Positions 36,435 through 49,021 are shown, counted from the stretch's first letter. The stretch is 64,000 nucleotides of DNA from Epiperipatus broadwayi (GCA_028023455.1 JAQFVV010000111.1:3140443-3204442), one strand, 5' to 3'. Numbers and translations are program-made. Notes: generated by a model from the sequence alone, not told the origin.

Positions 36435-37595
36435 ATTAGTAATTTTAAATGCTTATTTTGGTGCCTAGCATTTTTGTCACTATCTTGGAGTAATTCACCA
36501 ATAGATTAGTAAGACATTTTAAGGTTAAATATTTCTTTATTATGTTGACATAAATGAATAATATATGTGTGTACATGGCTTCTGACAAATGTTTCCATAT
36601 ATTTTATTATTTTTATTATTTAAAAAAAACTAGCGCTAGACAATAACTGTCTTATTTGTTTTGATACGATAATTGTCATTATCATACAAGTTTACTAGTT
36701 TGAACTCAGTCATAAATTAGTTTAGATTAAAGTTATTTTAATTTTTAGTGTGTTTTAATATTACAACCACTGTTTGTTTTGAAGTGTTTTAATATTGTTA
36801 ACAAAGGCATTATGAGTTGTTACCCAGCAAATGGATTTATTCCAGGGATTGTATTGCTTGACTTATAGTTTAAGCTATCTTTAAATAGTTATTAAAAGGA
36901 TGATTTAGATTAGAATAGATTAAAATATTACCTAAATATTGAAACAATTTATCTTAATTGAATGTATTCATAATTATTCATCTAAAATGTTAAAAACTAT
37001 AGCAGATAATTTGCTAGTGTAAGGCGATTATGTATTATCTATTTGTGACATTCTACTAAAAAAAATAACAGCCCCTATGTTTAACAAATAACTTTCACAA
37101 TGATATTATAAATAAATTTTGTGATTGTATATCCAGTATGTTAATAAATATATTTATTGTTATTTAAATCTAGTCTCTATTTTTCTATAAGATTTCTTAT
37201 GTCCTGAATTCTTAATTATATAACAGAAATCTTGGTAAATCAAATGATCAATTTTTATACAGATCCAAAAATTCCAATGTTAAAATAAAAATACTGCACA
37301 AATATTTCAGTTCCAAAGCTGGGAATTGTAGTTAAAAGAACTGAATATTTATTTAATTTTTCTTTGGATTATTTAATCCATTTTTCAGTGCACATTATTT
37401 TATTTATCTTATCAATAAAAGTACAATAATTAAGCTTAATTATTTTAATTATATTGTTAATGGGTAGTAGAAGAATATAAAATATATCCTTTTTTTCTAT
37501 TATTTTGAGTGCCATTCTGGGTAAAAAACTATGCTTTTCTAAATTTTATATATTTTGTTTTATGCAATTGTTAAGCAGATTTAACACTTCTTTCA
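36435..37595. other. No recognisable feature
   Basis: AT-rich DNA. Nothing was seen. Confidence 0.5.
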
Positions 37596-37596
37596 T

Positions 37597-37637
37597 CATC
37601 ATCACCATCATTATTATTATTATTATTATTGTTGTTA

Positions 37638-37714
<77 letters not shown>
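37597..37714. repeat. (ATC/ATT)n compound microsatellite
   Basis: Begins as CATCATCATCACCATCA, passes into ATT repeats with a few GTT interruptions, and ends as uninterrupted ATT units. It creates a spurious poly-isoleucine frame (37505-37855). Confidence 0.96.
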
Positions 37715-37715
<1 letters not shown>

Positions 37716-38825
37716 TAGCTTATAAGAGAAGTGTATGTCTCTTACAGACTATTAGGATGCCATTCATTTGTTTAGCAACACAATACAATGGTATATTTGC
37801 CAAAGTTAGCAAGAAGAACTCTGAGATCATTATTTATTATTTTATTGATTATTAATTTATTTATTAGTATCAAAATTATGGTGGTAGCGTAAGAAATTCA
37901 TTATTGTTTATTGTACTATTAAAAAGGTACATTCCATTTCACTTGACAAGAGTAGAGGAGATCAGATCATGGCAATAAAACAATTATTTGATGATAGATA
38001 ACTGCTCCATAAGATTAAAAGAAAATACAGAAAGATTCTATTAGATGATGTCATATTAAATATAAAATAATTATATTGTTAAGAGAATGTACTTTGATAG
38101 AGGGGAAATATATGTTTCAAAAGTGTTGCATATGAATGAGTGAAGTTTTGCCTCTTCCTACTTATTTATTTACTTTATAATAATCCATTTTATTATTTTT
38201 TTGAAATTCCCTTAAATATTAATGCATGTCTCTATAGTGAATGTTAAGATAACTAACCACCCACCTTTTCTTTTAATAGTTAGAAATGGTGCCTCACCCT
38301 CCCACCTTTTCCTTCCACCTCTTTTATTTTGGTTAGAATATATATAAATTGAGATGATGCAGCCTCCAATCACATAGTAGAAACATTTGTTCAATTATTA
38401 TAGCATATGAAAAAATCTATTAGAATGTTGAGTCAATTTTTCAATGAATATTTCCAGTATGTGATAGGAGCATCCATTATCTCCACTTATTTTGTATAAT
38501 ATGTATGAAGAGCATTAAGGTATACTAGTCAACATTTACACTTGATATAATCACAGATTTGGAACTGGATATTGTCTAGTTAAAACATGGAAAATTTTAT
38601 GAAACAATAGTCTAAAGTCTATTGTATTTCTTCAGCTGTCTCTGCTATACATTGATGATTTGGTTAGTAAATTGGTATTTAGCTATTATCATCAAATCTT
38701 GGAAATAATGTATTTATTTAATTACTTTCTTGAAGTACTGGTGTAAAAAAAACTATCCAGAAATGGGATATTTGAAAACTGCTTTGATTACATGTATATT
38801 ATAATATTTACTGTTAAATTTTCCA
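37715..38825. other. No recognisable gene
   Basis: AT-rich DNA. A C-rich pyrimidine patch occurs near 38255-38325 on the (+) strand, without coding evidence. Confidence 0.45.
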
Positions 38826-38829
38826 GAAA

Positions 38830-40185
38830 GCTATTTGTCCTACAAAGCTCCAAATTAAGAATTTGGAAAAGAATGGATTCCTTTCCTTTCACTGCTACTA
38901 AAATTTTAAATGCATTAACGATAACGCAAACAACAGTTACGAAAAAACTAAATGAAAAAATTGTTACAACAGCTCTTAATGAACAACTTTCTATTTTACA
39001 TTTACAAGACAAAATTAATTAATAATCATTGTAATAATCTTGAAAATCTCCTTAACTTACTATATAAAAAATTAAAATACACATTCAGCTACAGTGGAAA
39101 TTAATGTAAAAATATCACAACATTTTTATCTGGTTAAAATCTTCCAGCAGTTGTACTAAAAAACTCTAAATTAAGTAGCCACTAAAATAAATCACTTTTC
39201 TATTGTTGCTAAGATGTTAAATAAATAGTAAAAAAAGTTGATTATTGATAGAAAGTTGATCATTAAGAACTGTTAGAACATCTCAGTTTCACCCCTATTG
39301 TCTGCATTGGTCGGAGTTACTATCTATTTAAAATCTTAATGATGGTAAGGAAATGATTTATTATCTTCTGGCTACTTAATTTGGAGCATAAGTAGCACTG
39401 CTGAAAGATTTAATGATAGATATGGGGTATTACTTTACTTAAATTCATTATAGTTTTATGCACATTAAATAATTTTTTATATAGTCATTTAAAGGAATTT
39501 GTAAAGTTATTTAAATGTTTATTAATTAATATTGCCTTATAAATATAAAATAGAAAGATGATAACTAAAAACTATTATAGCATCTTATATCACTTAATTT
39601 GACCCCTATTGTTTGCATTGCTTTGAATAACTGCCTATTTAAAATCTTAGCAGTATTAGGGGTATTACTTTACTTAAATTCATTATAGTTTTATGTACAT
39701 TAAATAATTTTTTATATAGTCATTTAAAGGAGTTTGTAAAGTTATTTAAATGTTTATTAATTAATATTGCCTTATAAATATAAAATAGAAAGATGATAAC
39801 TAAAAACTATTATAGCATCTTATATCACTTAATTTGACCCCTATTGTTTGCATTGCTTTGAATAACTGCCTATTTAAAATCTTAGCAGTATTAGGGGTAT
39901 TACTTTACTTAAATTCATTATAGTTTTATGCACATTAAATAATTTTTTATATAGTCATTTAAAGGAGTTTGTAAAGTTATTTAAATGTTTATTAATTAAT
40001 ATTGCCTTATAAATATAAAATAGAAAGATGATAACTAAAAACTATTATAGCATCTTATATCACTTAATTTGACCCCTATTGTTTGCATTGCTTTGAATAA
40101 CTGCCTATTTAAAATCTTAGCAGTATTAGGAAAGTGGGTTGCCATTTACTAGTTACTTAATTGGGAGCTTCGCAACACACATAGA
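38830..40185. mobile_element. Possible DNA transposon-like repeat with internal triplication
   Basis: A roughly 30-bp block at 38830-38857 ('gctatttgtcctacaaagct' then 'ccaaattaag') is imperfectly inverted at about 40152-40185 ('cttaattgggagcttcgcaa' and on). A related end sequence also occurs inside, as 'ctctaaattaagtagccac' (39164-39182) inverted at 39367-39385. The 235-bp triplication lies between. A 76-codon (+) frame at 38792-39022 overlaps the left edge but shows no known domain. Terminal repeats with no transposase suggest a non-autonomous element; the borders are uncertain. Confidence 0.35.
39424..40129 (+). repeat. Three tandem copies of a 235-bp unit
   Basis: Units start at 39424, 39659 and 39894 (marker 'ggggtattactttactt'), each 235 bp and almost identical. 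Differences noticed are 'ttatgCacatt' or 'ttatgTacatt' and 'aaaggAatttg' or 'aaaggAGtttg'. A diverged partial copy of the unit's second half lies upstream at about 39240-39340 (containing 'cacccctattgtctgcattg'), so the triplication arose next to an older copy. Confidence 0.95.
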
Positions 40186-40189
40186 TTTT

Positions 40190-41045
40190 TTGAAAAATTT
40201 AAGAGTAGATATTGGATATTTCTATATTTAATTCTAGTATAGATCTATGCTTACTTTAATTTCATTATAGTTAAAAAGGAAAAAAAAAGAGAGAAGAACA
40301 AAAAGTTAAAAATATGTTATGTTGCAACATATGCACATTCATATCATAAACTATTAACATATCCAGATATATCATTTATTGGTACTTTAGGATTCATAAA
40401 CTTTTCTTGATTTTTTTTTTTTTGTAATAACTTTTTAGTTGTTGCCTAAATAAACTCAAGCACATTTTACTCTCAGGTATAATCTCTCAATAAAAGCAAT
40501 TGATATAAAAATTTTGTAGATTATCCTTAATGTATTTTTTTAACATATGAATAAATTTTTTTTCTGGAAACGATGTTCAAGTTCTTCATAAAATTATTTT
40601 TGCTACTAATTATTTATTTATATAGGCAATAAAATGACTGATTTTGCAATAATTAATTTAGCACCATCATATTAAGCAGTTAAAACAATTTTAGATCATG
40701 GCTTCATATTTTGAAGACCTTATTTAAAGAGCACTAATAAATAAATTGTTGCCACAGTTTTTATATTGAAATTCATGTTATACTTTCATACAATGAAGTA
40801 TTAAATAATGATGCTAAATATAATTAATTTAGTTAAAATAATTCTATCATTGCTGTGAAATGTTCTGGTATATAATTTGTTAGATATGGCATCAGCACTG
40901 TGGAGTCATTGCTACATCTATATATTCAAACCCTTTTTCTACTTAAAAAGCTATAAAAATATCTAATATGAAATATCCAAACTAAAAATTGTGGGATATT
41001 TTTTTTTATCGTGGCTGGTAAAACACATGAACAAAAAATGTTAAT
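40190..41045. other. No recognisable feature
   Basis: AT-rich DNA. Nothing could be identified. Confidence 0.5.
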
Positions 41046-41050
41046 AAACT

Positions 41051-41312
41051 TGTAAATTACTGAAAAGCTAAAATTAATAACTGAGGTGAAACTATAAGTT
41101 TATTATTAGTAAGCTTCTATTTTGTGGACTTAGCACTTTTGGGGCCTTTACAGCTCCATAATCATAGTCCTTTTTACAGGCTGTTGAAAAAAGGACTATG
41201 ATTATGGAGCCGTAAAGACCCCGAAAGTGCTAAGTTCATAAAATAGAAGCTTGCTAATAATAAACTTATAATTTCACCTCAGTTATTAAATTTAGCTTTT
41301 CAGTAATTTACA
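41051..41312. repeat. 262-bp hairpin (125-bp arms, 12-bp loop)
   Basis: The left arm 41051-41175 and right arm 41188-41312 are reverse complements with no length difference across the loop 'acaggctgttga'. About eight mismatches were read in the aligned portion, and all are transitions (C/T or A/G). The innermost 20 bp around 'ccataatcatagtcc' are perfect. No coding content, and a target duplication was not identified. Confidence 0.92.
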
Positions 41313-42765
41313 AAGTAAGGGTGAAATAAAATTCTTTATTAATAAACTTGAAATTTTAAATGGTTTATTGCTCATGATTTTGTAAATTGTTCAAACATCT
41401 GAAATGCAGTGTTGAACTGAAATTCATGGATCCTGATCCAGAGTCTGCTTCTCTAGCATTGTGTTTAACATATGGCAAATAATGTTCTGCAAATTATTAT
41501 TTGAATGGCGCAATCATCTGAAAGAGAATTAATCAAAGCTGAGACATTAAAAAAAAAAAAATTGTTAAAATTAATGTATCATTTTTATTAAACACATGCT
41601 GTTTTTTTCTATGCAAATCCATTTACCAAATTGTTTTAAAGACTACTGTCATTAAAATAGTTAGATCTTATATAATCAGAGTTTTTACTACCAGTTAAAT
41701 AATTTCTTCTCATACCATCAAGTAGCAATTGTAACAAATACGCACAGGTAACCAGTTTTATCAATTCAATAAGTGATATGCTGTCATCAAACTGGAAAAT
41801 ATAATATATGTCATGACATAATTTTTCACTTTCTTAGTTGCAAAAGTTATATCTATAGTGCTACTTTACAATTCTAAAAGCATACGAAAATATTCTTATT
41901 GACAAGTGAAAACAACCTATTTAATAACATTTTTGAAAATGTTTTTGTTATAGTGTATATCAATGATATTTCTTGATAATTATTATAGTATTAACTAGAC
42001 ATTATTTTTGTTACATTTTCATTTACCATTGTAAAACTTCCTCCACTCACAACTTTGATCCATTCATTTCAGATAAATACAATAATGATTATTACTAATT
42101 ATTTTCATCTCTAGCACAGATATAAACTTTAAACCTCAGTTAAAGATTAATATATCTGATTTTTTTTATTTATTTTACATACACAGAGTTATTAAACTTT
42201 CTCTTTCCCATGTGTGATATCTTATAGATATAATAAACACCTCCATACTTCCCTATTTTTTTTTTAAATTCACTTAAATAAAGATATAATAAAAGACAAA
42301 TGAACCCCAAGATGCATTTCATGCTGAACCAGCACTCATCAGTTGGCCCAGGTCACTATCTCTCATATATATCTTTATTATATGAAAAGTATTTAACTAG
42401 AGTAAATTGTTACATTTTCATTTACCATTGTCAAACTTCCTCCACTCACAACTTTGATGCCATCCATTTTGGAGCAATAAAAACATGCTTCCAGATCTGG
42501 TGATTATTTTTTAAAAATTCAAATAGCTTGACACTGGAATATTTCAGATTTAACATTTTTTGAGATTTCATCAACTCTCATAACCCTTTAATATTTAAGG
42601 CTACAATTAGTCTTTATACTGCAGAAATCTGAATATCTCCATTTAATTTTGAATTTGAAAATGCATTCATCTGAATTATTTTATCATTATTTAACAAATT
42701 GTCACCCTCCTCCAATCTTTCAATGTACTATTTTTATTATATAAATGAGTGCGATTTACTTAATT
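41313..42765. other. No gene; one repeat core near 42300-42370
   Basis: On the (-) strand, about 42370-42315 reads 'gagagatagtgacctgggcc' then 'aactgatgagtgctggttca', matching the core shared with 11131-11167, 48957-49005 and 49437-49488. A block 'ttacattttcatttaccatt' plus 'caaacttcctccactcacaa' occurs twice (about 42011-42056 and 42411-42456), a 400-bp direct repeat. Otherwise nothing was seen. Confidence 0.55.
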
Positions 42766-42766
42766 A

Positions 42767-43187
42767 GAATATGTAAAATTAAGAGCGTGCTAATAGCTCT
42801 AAACAAGCTTTTTTTTTTTATTTATGATAAATGCTACTACAAGAGAAGGCATTCAAATCATTTTTATCTTGGATTGTCCCCATCCCCAGACCGGTTTCGA
42901 CCTATGGGTCTCTTTAGTGAGGAGTTGGGACATTAGATCTAAAAAACCAACTCAAGCAAAGCATTTATCTAAAAGATAATTGTTAGAAGAAGATCTGAAA
43001 CTTTTAGACATCTACATGTCTTTAAAGTCAGCTCTCCAACTGAAAAAAATCATATGGGCCTGAACTTAATTCAGATACTCCATATATTAGTAGGCTTAGC
43101 TCTTTAATTTAGCTAAAGCCACAACAGCAAAAAAAAAAAAAAAGCTTGTTTAGAGCTATTAGCACGCTCTTAATTTTACATATTTGT
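42767..43187. repeat. Inverted-repeat element, about 50-bp arms
   Basis: 'aatatgtaaaattaagagcg' through 'ctctaaacaagctttttttt' (42767-42821) is inverted at about 43132-43187, including the T/A homopolymer at the inner edge. The 310-bp interior contains 'ccagaccggtttcgacctat' and 'gggtct' (42886-42911), a motif type seen in terminal parts of several invertebrate retroelements. Either a foldback element or two retroelement ends facing each other. No coding capacity. Confidence 0.85.
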
Positions 43188-43189
43188 AA

Positions 43190-44122
43190 GTGCAAGCTAT
43201 ATATAAGTCATGTGACATCTGACTTGTTATTATTACTATTAATTAGAATATATATTTTTGAAGTGACCTTATTATATATAGAGGTTAAATTGTATTTTAT
43301 AATAAAATAAACATTTTTCTTATATGATAAAAATAAGAAAAGTGCTATAATCAAATAAATTTAACAATAGAAAACTTTACTACTGAGTTGAACACCAAAT
43401 GTTAATGCATAGTAGTTTATTTTATTATCTCAAGCTTCTAACTAGCGAATGTATCAAAAAGGAATATAAAAAAGCTAAACGTAAAAAAATACAAAATTGA
43501 TGTTTCTAAATAAAAAAATTGCTAAAATAAAAGTATATTTCTCCCTCTTTCAGGCCAAGAAATTATTTTCGTCATAAAAAAAAAATTATAAATATAGTAT
43601 AAAAATACTTGTTAATTAAAAAATTTTTTTATTATAATTTTTCAATGCATGATCCAGAAATATTTTAAATATATACTCTAAGTATAATAAAAAACAGCAA
43701 CAAATATTAAAAATTTTTTTTAATAAGGTATAAAAAAAGGGAGGGGATATTGTAAATAGCAATATTCCACAAAAACAAATATTGACAAAAACATCGAGTA
43801 GATATATAAAAGTAATAACTATACAATATAGTAAATTATGAATGCACAACACAGCAGTAAAATTACAAAAGAATCACTTGTTAGAAGTAGTGTACTTTCA
43901 TGACAGATTGGAAAACTAATACGAATAAGAAGTATTATAATTGAAAGTACTCATAGAAAAGTTTCAAATTAATTGGACTATCTAAGTTTGCTTTCCTTTA
44001 ACTTCAATTAGATAAAATAATTGATTTGTTAAATTACCTGGTTTCTTATGCCATTATCAGAAGAATTTAGAAACTCATTTGGTTTGGAATTTGTCAGAAG
44101 TTCTGGTTGACTGAAATATTTT
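43190..44122. other. No recognisable feature
   Basis: AT-rich DNA. The (-) frame 43852-43616 is Phe/Ile/Cys-rich with no domain and is probably a chance frame. Confidence 0.5.
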
Positions 44123-44124
44123 TC

Positions 44125-44222
44125 ATATGTCATAGCATCGGCCGGGACGCGAACCCACAACCGTCTGCAACCAACTACTTGCTTGCATGGCGGCTGCGAT
44201 ACCTCTCGGCTAACAACGCAAG
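44125..44222 (-). repeat. tRNA-derived SINE-like copy 2
   Basis: On the (-) strand the order is: an acceptor-like 'gcgttgt' (complement near 44214-44220), A box TAGCCGAGAGG (complement 44202-44212), a long middle, B box GGTTCGCGTCC (complement about 44145-44155), 'ggccgatgc', then 'tatgacatatgaaaaa'. The 5' 'gcgttg' and 3' 'cgatgc' can pair, so the tRNA origin is clearest here. The middle is too long and the arms too weak for a functional tRNA. Confidence 0.78.
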
Positions 44223-47043
44223 ATGACTGAAATATTTTGTCAACAAATACTATATAAGTTGTAATTTGTTTGAATGAAGTGTAAAATTGTTAACCATCTT
44301 CTATAGATTAAGATTAGAAATATGCAATAGAGCAACATCATTTTTTTTTATTAAATAAAGTACTTTATTTAATATTATATTATTTTACCTACACTAATAT
44401 CAACACTAAAATTTCATGGAAAAAGGGAGCAGAATCTTGAATATGCAATAAATATTAATCCAGAATTTAAGGACTGACTAAAAGTATCATGTATCAGCAA
44501 TAAATAATTTGTAACTTGTATAAGTGAACTCAAGTAGAATGAACCCTAATTGATGGATTGAGTGATATGATTACATAATATAATATTACATGCAAAATAA
44601 TTTCAGTCATGAGCATTTGTATTGTTAAAAGTAATGAATAGAATTTAATTTTCTAGTAAATATTCAAAAGAATAGTTATATGATAAATTATATAATCAGT
44701 TACTTGGGAGTCAGTTGCTTAGTGAGTGAGAAATTGATGGAGTAAAGCGATTCTATTCAATTTGTGTAATTTACTTTCTTCGTATCATAATCAATTTATA
44801 ATGTTCAGTTCTCACATCTACCATTCTGGTTAACAACTGAGAACCCAAATCTTTCTTTCTTAAGTAATTGTTTCCTAAGTGAAATATATATATATATATA
44901 TATTAATATTAGATGAGTTTCACTGTCAGTTTATACTCAACAAGTTTTCTAAATTTAAGAAAATACTAGACATGGTGCTTAAGAATAATAATATTTGATG
45001 GGTTTTGGATATTATCATGTAGGTGATTTCTATAGACTAGTAAGTCAACCAGTTAAAATATTCAAATGCTCACATCAATTTTGAATTAGTTTTCAGTTAT
45101 CAAAAAATATTATGTCATTATCAGATGATATGCCTTTAATATTGGTGTCAAACGATATGCAGTTATCATAATTGAACAGATAAAGTTATATTTTAGGACA
45201 TACTAGCACTTAGTGTATTTAATAAATCTTCATTATTACCCTTTTTATTTGGTTATGTTGAACATACAATTAATGTTTAATTAATGTAAAAGCAATTCTA
45301 TTAAGCCTTGAAGGATTACATTAAGATGAGCAAAAAAATCGATTTGAAGGCTTGGATTAGTGAGACTACCAATAGTTACATGGTTTTGTATGTGGTGATT
45401 TTTTTTTAAGAATATGTTATTCATATTTTTAATAAATAATAAATGATAGTTAAATTAAAAGAGAAATGAGGAAAAATAAGAATAAAAGAAAACAGTTGAC
45501 TTTAAGAGAATGTTGCCATGAACAAAATTATAAATAGAATTTAAAGATGGTGTCAGCCATTCTTTGAACACATAAAAAGTAATAAAAAGTTCGTTGTGGT
45601 AAATATATTTTAATTTGAGTATAGATGCAAACATTTTGCCTCTATCTGATTTAATAATCATCACCTATCTATAGGTTACATATAAATGTTAAAGATCATA
45701 TTTAAATCAGTTGGAAAAAAAGTCCGTTTTAAGTTAAGAATTAAAAAAAGAAATAAAAAATATATGGCAAAGACATTATTTTAAAAGTAAATTTACTGTT
45801 TAATATGTGCACTAAAGGTTTATAAATGTTTAAGATGGCAAAAATAAATTATTATTTATGTTAATTGTGCTAAACCTATCGCAATTAAAACTGTAGTTAA
45901 AGTAATAAAATATAGCTTTGTAATTATTTTTGGAAATGACATTAATTTTCTCATCTTTCTTCCTTCTTGTCTCATTCATTTAAACAATTTACTAGTAACG
46001 TAAATAACGCCGCATCGGAATTACTTTTGGCATTCGTCAGGAAATTAATGTTAGACAAATGTCTTAATAATAAAAATTAAATGAACATGTAATTACTTAT
46101 AAAGTAAAAAATAATTAAAAGTATTATATAATCTATATATAAAGATTTTATTGAAAAGTTAATGTGCTTAATTTATCATCATGCGGTACCAAGCCACTGT
46201 GAGGCATTTGACTAAGTCTTGAAAAAGCTTTCCAACATTTAGAGTTTGTTTATCCGGATCTAAAATTTGCTTTGATAAAAACCGTATTAAAAATAAATCA
46301 GTTTAGAGTTGTAACAACGTAGCTTTTCTTGTTTAATTCCAGCAGTCAAGAATGGATGTTAGACTATAAAAACGAAAAATATAGCATGTTATTTTTACTA
46401 TAGTTAATGTATGGTTATAAAAGTTGGTTTAATGTAAAAATTATATAAAAGAAAAATGAATGCTTACAAATGGTAGCATCAAAGAAGCTGTATTCAGAAA
46501 AAACATCAATAAATTAATCAATTAAAGTCTCATTTCTTCCTAAAAGTTTAAATATTATGAAATTATCATATCAATAATTTTTTTTTTTTATTTAACTGAA
46601 AAAAAAAAGCAGATATATGTTAATTATTGAAAGCAAAGGAGAATCATAGGAAACATTTATAAAGTGAAGAAAATATATTTGAAAGTCATAGGGAATATAA
46701 TTGTCAGAGATTCATCATAAGCTAAGGAATAGTGAAGAGTGAACAGCCTGGCACATAAAGATAATAAGAGTTAGAATCACTTTAATGGAACGTAGAAAAA
46801 GAGGTAGCTTGTTAGAATTTTATTTCAAATTAAATATTTGCTAAGATTACATCTTATCTTCTGACATTCTTTTGAGTATTTTCATAATACATTCTTAATT
46901 ATTTTTTCCAATGTGTGTAGAAACAACAAAATGCTAAGATGATCTTGTTTTAAATAACTCTTTGTTAATCACACCATGTTACTTTCCATATTGTTTTGCA
47001 CAGATGTAATTGTTAACTCATTTTAGAAGTTCACATTTAACAT
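44223..47043. other. No recognisable gene
   Basis: AT-rich DNA. A (TA)n tract is at 44884-44903. The patch around 45995-46035 ('aacgccgcatcggaattact') and 46180-46270 is less AT-biased but shows no recognisable gene. Confidence 0.5.
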
Positions 47044-47151
47044 CTGAGAATAGCCAAGAGGTCAACACAGTCATCTTGCAAGCAAGTAGTTGGTTGCAGA
47101 CAGTTGTGGGTTCGCCTCCCAGTCGATGCTATAACATATGAAAAAAAAAAG
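47044..47151 (+). repeat. tRNA-derived SINE-like copy 3
   Basis: A box TAGCCAAGAGG at 47051-47061, B box GGTTCGCCTCC at about 47109-47119, the shared middle 'cttgcaagcaagtagttggt' also found in copy 2, trailer 'cgatgctataacatatg' and an A10 run at 47141-47150. Closest in sequence to copy 2 at 44.1 kb. Confidence 0.78.
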
Positions 47152-47539
47152 AAGAAAATATCATGAATTAAAAAACTTTTTTAAAAACAATCATAGTGCC
47201 ACATTGGAATACTATGTTTTATTTATTAATTTACTTAAAAATATATTCTTACTAAGCTCTCTCTATATTTTTCAAACTCATTATACTGTTTTAAGAATAT
47301 TACTTTCACTCAAATTTTGTAAAATCTATATTTAAGATGGATTCATATGTTTCACAAGTTTTAGATAGTGAAAAATATTATCATTCACAAATTTAGGTTG
47401 ACTTTGCAAGTAATTTGAGACCTTACATTTTTAAATGAAGAATGACAAAAATCTTTTGAAAGTATTGAAAATAATTTTAGAAACATTAAATCACTATATG
47501 AAGAGGTATCCACAAAGATCACACAATTCTGTAATAAAA

Positions 47540-48250
47540 TCTTTTGTATTTACTTGTAGATGTTGGAAATTGAATCTTCTTCAAATGACTGTCCATTTGA
47601 TGCAATGTATTGGTCTAAAAATGTTTCCAATTTTTCAAAAGTAATCCTGAAATTCTTGCAAAGTAATGCCTTTTAACATCTCAATTGTTTTTTTCTTAAC
47701 TATTTCCAAGTCTGCAAATTATTTTTCTTTGAGATGTTTATTTTTATTTGAGAGAATAAAAAGAAGTCACATGGAGCAAGATCAGATAAATGTGGTAAGT
47801 GGATAACTGATAAATGTTTTTAGTTAACAACTGGTATACAATTAAGCATTTAAGTACTGACATGCATCTGTAAAGCTACCACTCCACATTTTGTCACAAA
47901 TTGACATTTTTATTTCACTATCTCTCACAAACATTTCAGAATTTATTGTTAAAATAACCGATCATTATGAATGAATTCTAAATGAACAATAAATGCCATT
48001 GTGTCAAATAAATAGCATTATCTAGACATTGGATTTCACTCATCATACTTTTTGGGCCATGGTGAATTTGAATTCTTTCATTAAACCACATTTTCTACTA
48101 AGCAGCAAGTAGCTTGCCTATAAATATTTCAAGCATTATAAGTGTTTCCCCTGTGATTTTTTCATAACAGTGAACATAATTTTACTTTGTTTCAAATTTT
48201 CAGCCACCATAAAAATTGACAAATAAGCAAGATGCACTTATCAAAAAAAT
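47540..48250 (-). pseudogene. Decayed mariner-type transposase
   Basis: On the (-) strand, D-L-A-P-C-D-F-F-L-F is encoded by the complement of 47754-47783. This is the block that carries the third catalytic Asp of mariner transposases. About 50 codons on comes D-Q-Y-I-A-S-N-G-Q-S-F-E-E-D (complement 47575-47617), matching the usual C-terminal [KR]-C-[IV]-x-x-x-G-x-Y-F-E. Further upstream, at about 48060-47920, frame-shifted scraps such as SNVxIMLF and FIVHLEFIHNDRL fit the region around the first catalytic Asp (V-K-x-M-L ... F-D-x-x-G-[IV]-[VI]-H-x-E-F). The N-terminal helix-turn-helix part was not found. Stops and indels are frequent, so it is inactive. No terminal inverted repeats were located. 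Confidence 0.72.
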
Positions 48251-48393
48251 TTACTATGCAACATTACAACTTCACTTAATCATTCTGGTTATATGACTAT
48301 TGCATTAAAGTCCCAACAAGTAACATTTAGTGGCAGAATCATGTAGTACAATGCATTTGCCATCCAGAGAATAATTTCAGTTTTTTTTTGGGG

Positions 48394-48403
48394 GGTATCC
48401 CTT

Positions 48404-48455
<52 letters not shown>
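48394..48455. repeat. (TG)n(TA)n microsatellite
   Basis: GGGGGG at about 48389, then (TG)n followed by about 20 TA units. Confidence 0.95.
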
Positions 48456-48456
<1 letters not shown>

Positions 48457-48835
48457 CATTAAAGCAGTATTTTTATAAAGTTCATTACTAATTTTAATAT
48501 ATATATATTTAATTGTTAGATATTTTAAAGAATACCAAATGAATAAAATTACATTTATAATTGAAAAGACTCCAATTCTAGAATTTCATATCTGTTATAT
48601 ATATTGTACTGAATGGTTATTTCTCTTTTTGATCACAGAGGGTGCCACCAGGTCACTACATACCTGGAAAATTTGTTTACCATGATCAAAAGTTAATGAC
48701 GATGATGATAGACACTAAATAGATCCAGGGAGAGCAAGAACTCGATAATATTGTTCAGAAAATTGAGAAATAAAAGCAGGATAAACATTAGAAAGTATAA
48801 TTTAAGAAAGTTCATAGTTTATCAAAATTAATATA

Positions 48836-49021
48836 TATGCAGGATTTGAACTCAGACTTTCCCATGACATATTACTACTCTCAGTGCCATCTCATATTGC
48901 TGACCCACCTGATCACACACATGGTGAAAAGATAAATAATCATCAATATACATATTTCATGCTAAATTCGCAATCATCAGTTGATCTAGATTACTATCCT
49001 CACACATATATATAATCAGTG
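48836..49021 (-). repeat. tRNA-related interspersed repeat (family W), copy 1
   Basis: Aligns over its whole length with 49319-49505 (shared 'atattgctgacccacctgat', 'gaaaagataaataatca', 'catatttcatgctaaa'). Read on the (-) strand, the core 'gatctagatcaactgatgat' is followed by 'tggcactgagag' (A-box-like) and 'gagttcaaatcc' (B-box-like), and it ends in TA-rich DNA. This suggests a tRNA-derived module at the 3' side. Confidence 0.7.

Noticed and set aside
37505-37855. 116-codon poly-isoleucine frame
   Set aside because: Produced by the (ATT)n microsatellite. The flanking residues show no domain.
38792-39022. 76-codon (+) frame with a reasonably mixed composition
   Set aside because: Open on both strands and without a known motif; kept only as a note under the possible transposon.
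44125-44222. Functional tRNA gene
   Set aside because: A/B boxes and some acceptor pairing are present, but the middle is too long, the T arm is mismatched, and two relatives with the same non-tRNA trailer exist. It is a SINE head.
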